Assembly (NCBI RefSeq): GCF_000014685.1
Contig: NC_008321.1
Coordinates: forward strand, 4,089,001 to 4,153,000
Length of the DNA stretch: 64,000 nucleotides
Direction of reading: 5' to 3'
DNA from: Shewanella sp. MR-4
GTDB lineage: Bacteria > Pseudomonadota > Gammaproteobacteria > Enterobacterales > Shewanellaceae
The position numbers and the translations under genes were made by a program. Below are positions 44,561 to 53,622 of this stretch, in pieces. How positions within the stretch are numbered: the first letter of the stretch is position 1; every line of letters begins with the position of its first letter. The notes below the pieces were generated by a model. It ran no database searches, had not been told where the DNA came from, and worked only from the letters and a program-made list of their open reading frames with translations.

Positions 44561-47050
44561 ATGCGATTTAGCAACACGTTTTGCAATCTCACTTTGCTTT
44601 CTATTGGCTTATTTGGACTCTGGGGCTGTAACGGCCCCTCTGACGAAGATAACGGTGGCACAGATGCCAGCGACGGTATTTACAAACTGTCTATCGACTT
44701 TAAAACCTTATCGGGTAGTCAATGCGGCAGTTTTACCTCACTTCAAAGTTTCCCTAAAGACGCAGGTTTTTGTGCTGTCGCCAAGTTAAACAAAGGTTCA
44801 GCAAAGGTCAGCAACCAGAGAGTTAACTTTACGAGCGACCTTGGGGCGTTAACACCGGAGAGCAAACTCACAGATAGCAATGGTGAAGCCATTGTTATTG
44901 TGAGTAATCCAGATTTGCTTATCAATGCTGGAACGATTACGGCAACCACCACCCCAAGTGACTCCAGCACAGCGCTATCGGCGACTCGCAACTTTGAATT
45001 TACAGGCACTATCGACGGTATTGGCGCATCCATCGCCCCAAAACTGAGCGCCAGTATTCAAAGCAGCGCGAATGTAGTGACTCGCTTTAAAGTTGATGAA
45101 GCCGTACAACTGCAGGCCATTTTCCTCGATGCCGAAAGCAACGGCATTGCCGATGCTAAGGTCACCTTCAGTGCGGGTTCAGCGACCTTAACCCCCACCA
45201 GCGCGCTAACCAATAGCCAAGGTATTGCCCAAGTCAGTTATACTCCGAGTGCCACCGAGTTAGGCGCCAACGCCTTAACGGTAACAGTGGAGTATCAAGG
45301 GCAATCGCTACAAAGTAGCAGCTTGTATGAAGTGCTCAGCAAAGATGCGGTTAACGAAGCCGGCACCTTAAAATTAGGCTCCTTTAATGGCAGCAGTTTT
45401 ACGGAAGGAAAACTGGCCAGTACGTTAACGGCGCAGGCCGATGGCAGCTATAAAATCAGCGCGGGCGGCAGCTTTGGCGTGACCGCAAGCTTAGTGTTAG
45501 AGGCCAGCGATGGCACTGTCACTCGCGTACAGACGCCGTCATCCATCAGTTTTAGCTCTGACTGTACTGCCAGCAATAATGCGAGCTTAGACTCGCCTGT
45601 CACGACGCTATCGGGCAATGCCAGCTCGACCTTCCAAGACACCAGCTGCAGCGGGAATAGCGAACGTAACGATCAAATCGTCGCGACCACAGTCGTGGGT
45701 AATCAAACGCTGACAGCGAACTTCCCCTTTACGCTTCAACGTCAAACCTTAGCCAGTCTGAGCTTTGAAGCGGCCGAGCCCAACCAAATTCGCATTAAAG
45801 GCGCAGGTGGAACTGGGTCGAGCGAATCATCACTGGTGAGCTTTAAAGTCACCAGCGCCAATGGCCAGCCAGCAGCGCAGCAAAAGGTTAGTTTTAGTTT
45901 AGATACTGTGGTCGGCGGTTTAAGTTTTGCCAATGGCAGCGCCAATGCCGAGGGGCAAACAAACGCCCAAGGTATCGCTAGTGTGCGCGTGCTCTCAGGC
46001 ACAGTGCCGACCCCAGTTCGCGTGGTCGCCAGCGCAGTGGATGCCGATACCAAAGAAGTGATCACTAGCCAATCTGAGCAATTAACAGTTAATACTGGCC
46101 TGCCACAGCAGCTTGGCTTTAGTCTTTCTACGACAATATCCAACCCCGAAGCGGGCGATTATGACGGTGAAACCGCGACTATTACCGCCAGACTGTCGGA
46201 TAGTTTTGGGAACCCAGCGCCCGATGATACTACGGTTAACTTCAACACCGAAGGTGGCCAAATCGCCCCAAGCTGCCTAACGCAAAATGGCGCCTGTAGC
46301 GTGACTTGGACTTCAGGCGCTTATCGCCCTCAAGATCACCGTATTACCATTTTGGCCTACGCCTTAGGTCACGAAACCTTCTTCGACACTAACGGTAACA
46401 ATCAGTTTGATAGTGCCGATGGTGGTGCTATCACTAACGCCTGCTTATTCAATGGTGTAGCAACTCACTGCAGCGGCAATGGAATGGATGTGGAAACCTT
46501 CCACAATAGCGGTTTTAGCGACTTACCGACGGCGTTTCGTGATGATAATGAAAACTTTAGCCGCGACAGCGGTGAACCTTATTTCGATAACCTCGCCCGC
46601 GAGACCTATCCCGTTGCCGATGGCAAGTTTAACGGCCCTCAATGTGAAGGCAGCCTCTGTGGCACTGGTCAAGCGAATAAAATCTACATTCGTAAGGCTT
46701 TGGTGCTAAGCATGTCTGGCTCGCAGGCTTATATCAGTGTGCAGCAGGATGGCGTGTTCCTCGCAAGCGTTAATGATATTAAACCTGTTGCCGCAGGTGC
46801 CGAGTCTGAGTTTGTGGTATTTGTACATGACAGCGCCAAACAAATTATGCCTGCTAAGACCCAAATCGAGCTCTGCGTCGATTGTAACGGTACGCCAGAT
46901 ATCATTGAGGTAGCCAATACTCTCACTGGCAAGAATGGCTTAGGCACACCACTCAGTTTTACCGCCTCGGCGGGGAGTCAAATCAGCATAGTGACCACTA
47001 CGCCCAAGCAAGTTAAGACCTCCCTCAACTTTACCGTGCCGACACTGTAA
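44561..47050 (+). CDS. Ig-like (Big_1-type) domain surface lipoprotein
   Basis: 829 aa. The ATG at 44561 has AAGGA nine bases before; the lipobox ends LFGLWGC, so the mature N-terminal Cys is lipidated. At least four bacterial Ig-like repeats are seen, each with V-N-F/T..LTDSNGEA-like turns (GALTPESKLTDSNGEAIVIV; ATLTPTSALTNSQGIAQVSY; LSFANGSANAEGQTNAQGIA). Near 605-670 two Asp/Asn loops (DTNGNNQFDSAD and DDNENFSRDSGE) look like calcium-binding EF-hand/dockerin loops. Likely an adhesin or structural surface protein. No barrel domain, so not an intimin. Confidence 0.75.
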   Translation: MRFSNTFCNLTLLSIGLFGLWGCNGPSDEDNGGTDASDGIYKLSIDFKTLSGSQCGSFTSLQSFPKDAGFCAVAKLNKGSAKVSNQRVNFTSDLGALTPESKLTDSNGEAIVIVSNPDLLINAGTITATTTPSDSSTALSATRNFEFTGTIDGIGASIAPKLSASIQSSANVVTRFKVDEAVQLQAIFLDAESNGIADAKVTFSAGSATLTPTSALTNSQGIAQVSYTPSATELGANALTVTVEYQGQSLQSSSLYEVLSKDAVNEAGTLKLGSFNGSSFTEGKLASTLTAQADGSYKISAGGSFGVTASLVLEASDGTVTRVQTPSSISFSSDCTASNNASLDSPVTTLSGNASSTFQDTSCSGNSERNDQIVATTVVGNQTLTANFPFTLQRQTLASLSFEAAEPNQIRIKGAGGTGSSESSLVSFKVTSANGQPAAQQKVSFSLDTVVGGLSFANGSANAEGQTNAQGIASVRVLSGTVPTPVRVVASAVDADTKEVITSQSEQLTVNTGLPQQLGFSLSTTISNPEAGDYDGETATITARLSDSFGNPAPDDTTVNFNTEGGQIAPSCLTQNGACSVTWTSGAYRPQDHRITILAYALGHETFFDTNGNNQFDSADGGAITNACLFNGVATHCSGNGMDVETFHNSGFSDLPTAFRDDNENFSRDSGEPYFDNLARETYPVADGKFNGPQCEGSLCGTGQANKIYIRKALVLSMSGSQAYISVQQDGVFLASVNDIKPVAAGAESEFVVFVHDSAKQIMPAKTQIELCVDCNGTPDIIEVANTLTGKNGLGTPLSFTASAGSQISIVTTTPKQVKTSLNFTVPTL

Positions 47051-47054
47051 AACC

Positions 47055-47080
47055 AAAAGACCCGCAACTGCGGGTCTTTT
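47055..47080. terminator. bidirectional terminator
   Basis: AAAAGACCCGCA-AC-TGCGGGTCTTTT directly after the lipoprotein stop, 22 bases from the convergent APC gene. Confidence 0.92.
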
Positions 47081-47102
47081 ACTTTCTAGCTCAATCTATT
47101 GG

Positions 47103-48434
47103 TTAATTCTGTAACTCTACTGTCTTGCGTAAACGCAGGCTTCGCAGCGCCAAGTACAAGACCCCAACTGCCGCCCAAATCAAGCCAAGCTCTAGGGACT
47201 GAGGTTCAAGGTTTAGCCACAGCACACCAATAGTCGCCGCGCCGCACAAGGGTAAGACGAAGTATTGAAAGTGGTCTTTCAAGGATTGGTTGCGTTTCTC
47301 TTTAATATAAAACTGCACTATTACCGACAGGTTCACAAAGGTAAAGGCCACCAGCGCCCCGAAGTTGACGAGCGCCAGTGCCATTTCGAGATCGAAGGAC
47401 ACCGCCGAAAGCGCCAGTAATCCCACCAGAATCACGTTAAATGCCGGCGTGCGCCATTTGGGGTGAATATAACCAAAGCCTTTATTGGGCAGCATATTGT
47501 CGCGACCCATCACGTAGAGAATACGTGCCACACCCGCATGGGCGGCCATGCCCGAGGCCAACACCGCAATGGTGGTGGCCACCAGCACCACTGACTGGAA
47601 TAAATTACCACCCACATACAGGGCTATCTCAGGCAGCACAGCATCTAACTGCTGGAAGCGAGAAATATCAGGGAAAAACAGCTGTAAGAAATAGGACACG
47701 CTGACAAAAATCACGCCGCCAATCAGCGCCGTCAGCACGATAGCGCGGGGGATGACTCGCTTAGCGTCCTTGGTTTCTTCACTCAACGAACTTAAGCCAT
47801 CGAAACCTAAGAAGGAGAAACACAGAATAGTCGCGCCAGTAAACAGCGGCGCAAGGCTTATCTCTTCGGAATAGAATGGACGCACACTGGCAATCACACC
47901 TTCACCTTCGCCAAGGGACAGGCTGTGGGCCATTAGGCCGATAAACACTAAGATAATGGCTATCTGGGCGAATACGATAACGCCATTAAAATTGGCCACT
48001 AAATCTATGCCCCTCAGGTTTAATACCGTCATTACAGCGACTAAACCAAAGATAAAAATCCACGGTTCGACGTTAGGGAACATGGCCGTGAGGTAAATCT
48101 TTGCCAGCAACATATTGATCATCGGCATAAACATATAATCGAGCAGCGATGACCAGCCCACCATAAAGCCGACATTCGGGCTAAAGGTTTTTTGCGCATA
48201 GGTATAGGCCGAGCCAGCATAGGGATATTTACGTACTAAGTGACCGTAGCTAAAGGCGGTAAACAGGATCCCCGCTAACGCGAGCAGGTAAGAAGTGGCC
48301 ACATGGCCTGAGGTGATCTCGGAGACAATGCCAAAGGTGTCAAACACGGCCATAGGCGTGAGATAGGCTAATCCCATCACAACCACTTGCCACAGACTAA
48401 GGCTTTGCTTTAAGCCTGGATTTTGTTGGCTCAT
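47103..48434 (-). CDS. APC-family amino acid/polyamine permease
   Basis: Twelve-helix inner-membrane transporter, 443 aa. The frame extends to 48503 (Cys-rich, unlikely), but AAAGGAGG lies seven bases before the ATG at 48434 (MSQQNPGLKQSLSLWQVV). The helix 1 motif GLAYLTPMAVFDTFGIVSE and the EETKDAKRVIPRAI loop resemble putrescine and amino-acid importers (PuuP-like). Transcribed alone. The upstream region carries a large inverted repeat and an unassigned terminator, so leader control is possible. Substrate unproven. Confidence 0.85.
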   Translation of the reverse strand: MSQQNPGLKQSLSLWQVVVMGLAYLTPMAVFDTFGIVSEITSGHVATSYLLALAGILFTAFSYGHLVRKYPYAGSAYTYAQKTFSPNVGFMVGWSSLLDYMFMPMINMLLAKIYLTAMFPNVEPWIFIFGLVAVMTVLNLRGIDLVANFNGVIVFAQIAIILVFIGLMAHSLSLGEGEGVIASVRPFYSEEISLAPLFTGATILCFSFLGFDGLSSLSEETKDAKRVIPRAIVLTALIGGVIFVSVSYFLQLFFPDISRFQQLDAVLPEIALYVGGNLFQSVVLVATTIAVLASGMAAHAGVARILYVMGRDNMLPNKGFGYIHPKWRTPAFNVILVGLLALSAVSFDLEMALALVNFGALVAFTFVNLSVIVQFYIKEKRNQSLKDHFQYFVLPLCGAATIGVLWLNLEPQSLELGLIWAAVGVLYLALRSLRLRKTVELQN

Positions 48435-48498
48435 ATCCAACCTCCTTTTGCAGCAGGTGGAATTGCAAACGCAACAGATTGATTTACGGCAACTACCG

Positions 48499-48585
48499 AA
48501 CATCCGGTAAACAACAGCCCCATTGAATTGTCCTCAGTAAAGTAGGTTCAAACGAACCTCATATCATTTCCGGATGTTTACCGGC
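48499..48585. promoter_or_regulatory. complex inverted repeats upstream of the APC permease
   Basis: AACATCCGG (48499-48507) pairs with CCGGATGTT (48571-48579), or CCGGTAAAC (48504-48512) with GTTTACCGG (48577-48585). The two pairings share bases and exclude each other. Inside lies AGGTTC-AAAC-GAACCT (48544-48559). Either a regulator site on DNA (CCGGTAAACA twice, inverted) or a switching RNA leader. Confidence 0.5.
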
Positions 48586-48618
48586 CTCAATTGGTTTAAA
48601 ACCCATACGCTCAAAAAG

Positions 48619-48654
48619 AAAATAACCGGGATACTGAATACCCCGGTTATTTTT
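48619..48654. terminator. orphan terminator-like hairpin
   Basis: AAAATAACCGGG / CCCGGTTATTTT with an 11-base loop and T5 on plus. No annotated gene ends here on either strand, so it may end a small RNA or attenuate the APC leader. Confidence 0.65.
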
Positions 48655-48789
48655 GCGGCGCGCATTCTCCCCCAAAACAGAGTCGAAGACAACCCAATCA
48701 AGGCATTAAGTTGCCTATCTGTGCTTTAGGCAGATAAAAAAATCTTACTATTTCGAAAGCTCTCAGAAATGGCCCCTTCGCTTAAGAAG

Positions 48790-48806
48790 AGTACAAATTT
48801 TGTACT
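48790..48806. promoter_or_regulatory. 8-1-8 palindrome upstream of the beta-barrel gene
   Basis: AGTACAAA-T-TTTGTACT, perfect. A CRP-like site (TGTGA-GTTTGA-TCTGA, 48813-48828) follows. Probable operator region for the gene at 48958. Confidence 0.5.
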
Positions 48807-48957
48807 TATCTGTGTGAGTTTGATCTGATTGTCGCGTTTTTTGAGACAAAGAGACACGCTGTTATGGGCTTATCCTCGTTAAGAGGTTGCCGTAAAGTAG
48901 GTTCCATCAACCCGATATGATTTTGATAAAACGACTTAGCAGTCTTAGGAGTCCATG

Positions 48958-49497
48958 ATGAAACTGAATAAAATTATGATGATGGCAGCAGGTGCAGCGT
49001 TACTGACTAGCAGTGTTCAAGCCGTCGAGATCGATTACTTTGCAGGTATGGGTTTAGGTTATCAAGCAGATGAGATTGAAGGTGTTATCAACAAAGACAC
49101 CGAAGACCTAAGCTATCAAGCCCGCATTGGTATGTTGATTGAGCAAAACCACCGTATCACTGGTACGTTTGGTTATATGGAAGACAAATTCAACTTTGCC
49201 AATGAAAAGTTTAAGCAGGAACAGTACAGCTGGTTAGTGTCCTATGACTACCTGTTACCAGTACATAAAGACGTTAACCTGTTTGCCGGGGTTAGTATTG
49301 GTGCCAACGACAACAAAGTCTCAGGCAAATCGGCAACCGATTTTGTATATGGCGGTCAAGTTGGTATGCAGTACAAATGGAGCGAGCATTTCTCATCGGA
49401 TCTTGGCTACCGTTATTTAGCCCAAGACTATGAAGAAAACGGCAATGAAATCAACAACAGTCAACAGGTTTACCTCACCCTAGACTACAAGTTCTAA
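48958..49497 (+). CDS. small outer-membrane beta-barrel protein (OMP_b-brl)
   Basis: 179 aa. Of two adjacent ATGs, the second (48958) has AGGAG six bases before. Signal peptide MKLNKIMMMAAGAALLTSSV, cleaved at VQA-VEI. The mature part alternates polar and hydrophobic residues in about eight strands and ends ...QVYLTLDYKF with the terminal Phe needed for BAM insertion. Belongs to the OmpA/OmpX-like small porin group. Ligand or role unknown. Ends in a clean terminator. Confidence 0.83.
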   Translation: MKLNKIMMMAAGAALLTSSVQAVEIDYFAGMGLGYQADEIEGVINKDTEDLSYQARIGMLIEQNHRITGTFGYMEDKFNFANEKFKQEQYSWLVSYDYLLPVHKDVNLFAGVSIGANDNKVSGKSATDFVYGGQVGMQYKWSEHFSSDLGYRYLAQDYEENGNEINNSQQVYLTLDYKF

Positions 49498-49524
49498 CAC
49501 TATTTTCTCCCTCATTATTTTCTT

Positions 49525-49560
49525 GGAGTACCTAGTTTATTTGGGTACTCCCTTTTTTTT
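49525..49560 (+). terminator. terminator of the beta-barrel gene
   Basis: GGAGTACC / GGTACTCC, 11-base loop, T8 run. Confidence 0.92.
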
Positions 49561-49629
49561 AAACAGCCTACCGAGTTCGATACAACTATTCACATGGGAA
49601 CAGGGGCCATGTAGCGATATGTGGGATGC

Positions 49630-50031
49630 TTAGAAGTAAAGGCTTTCGACGATTTTACCGTTAACCAGCATGTCGCATTTATCGCCCGAGCTGGATTTAG
49701 TCGATTGGATCACGCCAGCAATCGCCCCAAAAGCACCACCTTGGCTGCTCAGCACTGAGCCAAAATAACATTGGCTAGAGATGGTGTACCCCTTGTACTT
49801 ACCACTGAGATTTTGGGTTGGCGTATAGGGAGGAAAAGTGCCTTTCATCACTGAGTCGCCATTCACAGACAGTGAAATATTTTTGCGTTCAGTATCGTAG
49901 CTACCGCCAAAAACGAGGTTGATACCATCGACTTCAACGGTTTTTTCTTGTGCAACGATGGGAGGTTTAGCGGCGCAGGCGGTTAATAGACAAGTACCCA
50001 TGGCCAGAGAGAATAAAGTAATTTTACGCAT
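49630..50031 (-). CDS. small lipoprotein, unknown function
   Basis: 133 aa with lipobox CLLTAC (Cys19) and a basic n-region. AAGGAAG precedes the ATG. The mature part is beta-rich and has two further Cys (QCYFGS and GDKCDM), which could form a disulfide in the periplasm. A Ser/Gly-rich loop (SVLSSQGGAFGAIAGVIQ) is of low complexity. No family recognised. Monocistronic between a porin and an export operon. Confidence 0.7.
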   Translation of the reverse strand: MRKITLFSLAMGTCLLTACAAKPPIVAQEKTVEVDGINLVFGGSYDTERKNISLSVNGDSVMKGTFPPYTPTQNLSGKYKGYTISSQCYFGSVLSSQGGAFGAIAGVIQSTKSSSGDKCDMLVNGKIVESLYF

Positions 50032-50199
50032 TTCATCTTCCTTTTGATGCGATAAAAAAATGAAGCAACTGCTTCAAAATTAAACGGCCCCTGTTTAATT
50101 TTTTGCCGGACGATTATATCTATATCTGCCTAATATCCAATAACAAATTTAATACAAACATAAAAATCAGTGTTTTGTTGGTACGAATAACAGCGCCGC

Positions 50200-51351
50200 C
50201 TAGGATGTACTTGGTTCAGCTAATGCCCGTGCCCGACGCTTAATACCTAAAATTGCAAGACCAAAAAACAGCACAAACAAGCCCCAAAGCTGTAACCATT
50301 TAGGCAGCACACTCGCCCAACTTGCGCCCATTTGGTTCAGCTCCAACATCCCCATAATAGCGGGCACCGCAGGGATTATCTGCGAGCCCAGCACCAAAGG
50401 CTCGGGGATTAAAGCAATCGGCCAGACAAAGCCGGAGACGAACAGAATCGGCATAGAAATCAACAGCAATACTTGAGTCGGTAGGTCACGGCGGCTAAAC
50501 AGCGTGCTCATCGCAACCCCAGCCGCGGCCGTCGCCAATAAGAACGGCAGCAACCATAGCGCTACTAAACCAAGACTCGCCTGAATACTCACCTTATACC
50601 AGTGGTAGCAATACCCCACATAAAAGCTGGTAAACACCATATAAATCAACATAAAGGCAAGAATACGACCACAGACCAATTGCAGCGGCGACACCTGCTG
50701 CCAATAGCTGCGGTTGCGCCACTGCCCCGCACCGAGGATCCCGGTTCCAATCAACAAGGTTTGATGCAGGATAAGTAAGAACAGCCCTGGCACCACGTAG
50801 GGGGTATAACCTAGGCTAGGGTTAAAGGCAGGCACACTATTTAAATGCAGCGAGTTCAGGTTCTGCTCGGCTTCTTTTGGATTTTTCCCCTGTGCGAGCA
50901 TCCCAATTAACTGCACTTGCTTACCCGCATCCATTCCCGCGCTGACAAGTCCCTCGGCCACCGCCGAATAAATCAAGAAGTAACTGGCATCGCCGCCGTA
51001 GCTTAAGGTCACGCCCTTGCCCAGCAGCAAGTCGCGGCGAAATCCTTCGGGGATCACCAATAAACCATGGGCTTTACCTGTTTCGATAAAACGCTTCGCC
51101 TCGGTAATGGAGCCCACTTGGCCTATTACTTGGATTTTAGCGCTGGCATCCGCATGGCGAATAAGTTGACGACTCAGGGAGGAATGATCTAAATCCACCA
51201 CGATAAGCTGTTGTTCTGTTGGGACTTGATGCAAGTAAGGCAAGGGATAGAGCACAGAATAAAACAGCACTCCGCCGAATAGGGTCACGGCAATCGCCTT
51301 GTCACTCACAATCGCCTTTAATTCTGTCAGCACTAACTGCCATAAATTCAT
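50200..51351 (-). CDS. ABC-2 type permease (YhhJ/YbhR-like), second of the operon
   Basis: 383 aa. One N-terminal helix, a large periplasmic domain (about 45-180, VDLDHSSLSRQLIRHADASA, the sign of YhhJ/YbhS/YbhR permeases), then five C-terminal helices. It starts one base after the stop of the sister permease, so translation is coupled. Together the two would make the membrane part of an efflux pump. No ATP-binding gene lies in the operon. Confidence 0.85.
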   Translation of the reverse strand: MNLWQLVLTELKAIVSDKAIAVTLFGGVLFYSVLYPLPYLHQVPTEQQLIVVDLDHSSLSRQLIRHADASAKIQVIGQVGSITEAKRFIETGKAHGLLVIPEGFRRDLLLGKGVTLSYGGDASYFLIYSAVAEGLVSAGMDAGKQVQLIGMLAQGKNPKEAEQNLNSLHLNSVPAFNPSLGYTPYVVPGLFLLILHQTLLIGTGILGAGQWRNRSYWQQVSPLQLVCGRILAFMLIYMVFTSFYVGYCYHWYKVSIQASLGLVALWLLPFLLATAAAGVAMSTLFSRRDLPTQVLLLISMPILFVSGFVWPIALIPEPLVLGSQIIPAVPAIMGMLELNQMGASWASVLPKWLQLWGLFVLFFGLAILGIKRRARALAEPSTS

Positions 51352-51352
51352 G

Positions 51353-52642
51353 CTATTGCCCCTTCGCAGGCAGAGGCGCCGCGTCGTATTCCGCCGCTTC
51401 AGCCTGAGCTTTTACCGTCATCGGCAGTAATTTGTGAGCCAAGAGATAAATCAGCGGCAATAAACCGATAAAACCCCAATAACTACTCAATTGCTGCGCT
51501 ACCGTCGGCCACGCCGCGCCATAACTCACCACGCTCACATGGGACTCAATATAATGGCTCGATGGCATGATGAGTCGCCACCACTGGGCGAGTTGCGGCA
51601 TTTCATGGGTGGGGAAAGTGATCCCCATAAAAGCAAAGGCTGGCGCAAACAGCGCAGTACAAAAACTGATGACCCGCGCGCTATCACGCATCAGCACAAA
51701 GATAAACAACACAAGGCTCCACACCGCCAGCAGCATGAACAACTGAGCAACTAGCAGCAGCGCTAAACTGCCCGCAAAAGGCAAAGCCAGATACAGATAC
51801 AGCCAAGCGAGGATAAACCCGCCTTGGAGCATCAATATCGGGGTAAATAACAGGATTTTAGCCAACACTTTAGGCCAAAAATGCTCGGTCAATCGATTGG
51901 AGAGCCCCTCCTCTGAATGCGCGGCATTAAGTTGCAACTCGCGATTTAAGCTGTTGGCCATCACCAACATGGATAACAACTGCCACAGCGCGACCAATAC
52001 CGGCGGCACTAAAAAACCTATGTAGTTATTGTTACGGTTAAACAGTGCGGTCGTTTGGCTTTTCACTGGGCTTAAGTTCACCGCCACTTGGGATTTTGGC
52101 GTGCCCGTCATCAGCTGCTTAAGGCCTGCGATCTGCAACAACCCATCGCCTAGACTCAACTGAATTTGACTCGACAACAGCTTACCCACCAACAAAAACT
52201 GGCTGTTGTAACGCACATCGATTGTCGGTTTATGGCCGGTGAGTAAATCCTTTTTCATATCATGGGGAAACACCACCACGGCATAGACCTGCGCCTGTTG
52301 CATGGCCGCAACGGCCGAAGGGAGATCGGTAAAACTTCGCGGCTCGGTGACAGGGTTGGCTTTAAGTTGACGGGTCAACATTCGGCTCAGCTGGCTGTGG
52401 TCTTGGTCAACAATCGCCACGGGTAATTGCCGTGGTAGCCCAGCACTAAATAGCCACCAGAGACACAAGATGCCGAGCAGCGGGATATAACTGATCAGGG
52501 CCAGTTGCCAAGGATCGCGCCATAGCGCCCTAAGCTCGCGGCGCACTAATGCCACTAGCTGCGCCAGAAAGCCAGAGGATGCAGGATGCGCCGCATTCTG
52601 AAACTTATTCAAAGGCTTAGGCTCGCTCGGTGACTTGGCCAC
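51353..52642 (-). CDS. ABC-2 type permease, first of the operon
   Basis: 429 aa; same plan as its neighbour: a helix at about 46-66, periplasmic domain with VDQDHSQLSRMLTRQLKANP, then helices from about 212 on. The N-terminus adds about 25 polar residues and the C-terminus an Ala-rich tail. GTG start at 52642, five bases after the HlyD stop. Likely a heterodimer with the second permease. Confidence 0.85.
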   Translation of the reverse strand: MAKSPSEPKPLNKFQNAAHPASSGFLAQLVALVRRELRALWRDPWQLALISYIPLLGILCLWWLFSAGLPRQLPVAIVDQDHSQLSRMLTRQLKANPVTEPRSFTDLPSAVAAMQQAQVYAVVVFPHDMKKDLLTGHKPTIDVRYNSQFLLVGKLLSSQIQLSLGDGLLQIAGLKQLMTGTPKSQVAVNLSPVKSQTTALFNRNNNYIGFLVPPVLVALWQLLSMLVMANSLNRELQLNAAHSEEGLSNRLTEHFWPKVLAKILLFTPILMLQGGFILAWLYLYLALPFAGSLALLLVAQLFMLLAVWSLVLFIFVLMRDSARVISFCTALFAPAFAFMGITFPTHEMPQLAQWWRLIMPSSHYIESHVSVVSYGAAWPTVAQQLSSYWGFIGLLPLIYLLAHKLLPMTVKAQAEAAEYDAAPLPAKGQ

Positions 52643-52647
52643 AATCG

Positions 52648-53622
52648 TTACTCAGCACTGAGCAGCACAGACATACCGACACGCAGATCGGGGATCGGCG
52701 CAGTTGGGCGCAGCTCCACCTCGAAGGTGCGCATATCGAAATCGTGGCCACTTTCGGTTGAACGCCAAGTCGCAAAGTCGCCCATCACACTAATATGGGC
52801 GACGGTGAACTCCACGGTTTTATCCAGCGCAGGAATGGTTAATGGCAGTTTATCGCCCTTTTTAAAGCGTTTGAGTTGATCTTCACGCACTTGGAATACT
52901 GCCCAAGCGTCCTGCATGTCGATAAGGCTGACCACAGGGAAGCCGCTCGGTGCTAACTCTCCCGCTTGCAACAATACTTCGCTGATTTCCCCAGACTTAG
53001 GCGCACGCATTTGGCTGTCAGCCATAATGGCACTGACTTCTTTCACCGCCCCTTCAGCCATGCGAGCATTACCCGCCGCTGCGGCTTTGGTTTCGACCCG
53101 CGCACCCTCTTCGGCCATTTGATACATGGCTAATGCGGCTTGCTCTGTGTACTTGGCCGCTTGCCACTGAGTAAAGGCTTCATCGCGTTTCTGTCTTGCG
53201 GCAACCCCTTCGTTAAAGAGATTTTCCACTCGGGTATAAGTGGTTTTTGCCAGCGTTGCCGCCGCTTGCGCCTTGAGCCATTGCTCTTTAGCCGCCATCA
53301 CCTCTTGGGTGCGGGCACCGTTATTCGCCTCCTGTTGCAACGCCTTAGCCGCATCTCGGCCGCCTTCGGCCTGCATCAACTTGGCATCCAGTTCTGGACT
53401 ATGAATGGCAAATAACAAATCGCCTTCACTGACGCTATCGCCACGGCGCACAAGCACCTGCTCTACCCGTCCTGGCACTTTGGATGATACGTTATATTCA
53501 CGGGCTTCGATTTGCCCCTGTAACAGGTTCGGCGCTGGGCTGTAAGCCAGTTTGAGCCCATAGGCTAAGATAAGGCCTAATGCGACCAACGCCGTTAGGG
53601 CAAGGATTCTGTTAGCGCGCAT
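52648..53622 (-). CDS. HlyD-family adaptor (YbhG/YhiI-like)
   Basis: 324-aa periplasmic adaptor. N-terminal helix (RILALTALVALGLILAYGLK), first lipoyl half (EYNVSSKVPGRVEQVLVRRGD), a coiled-coil hairpin (about 90-190), second lipoyl half (DSQMRAPKSGEISEVLLQAG) and beta-barrel. The ATG at 53622 has AGGAG seven bases before and overlaps the tolC-like stop by 11 bases, so it is the second gene of the operon. It bridges the ABC-2 permeases and the outer-membrane channel. Confidence 0.9.
   Translation of the reverse strand: MRANRILALTALVALGLILAYGLKLAYSPAPNLLQGQIEAREYNVSSKVPGRVEQVLVRRGDSVSEGDLLFAIHSPELDAKLMQAEGGRDAAKALQQEANNGARTQEVMAAKEQWLKAQAAATLAKTTYTRVENLFNEGVAARQKRDEAFTQWQAAKYTEQAALAMYQMAEEGARVETKAAAAGNARMAEGAVKEVSAIMADSQMRAPKSGEISEVLLQAGELAPSGFPVVSLIDMQDAWAVFQVREDQLKRFKKGDKLPLTIPALDKTVEFTVAHISVMGDFATWRSTESGHDFDMRTFEVELRPTAPIPDLRVGMSVLLSAE

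Noticed and set aside
47103..48503. APC permease start at 48503
   Set aside because: The 23 extra residues are Cys-rich and unlike the family; AAAGGAGG directly precedes the ATG at 48434.
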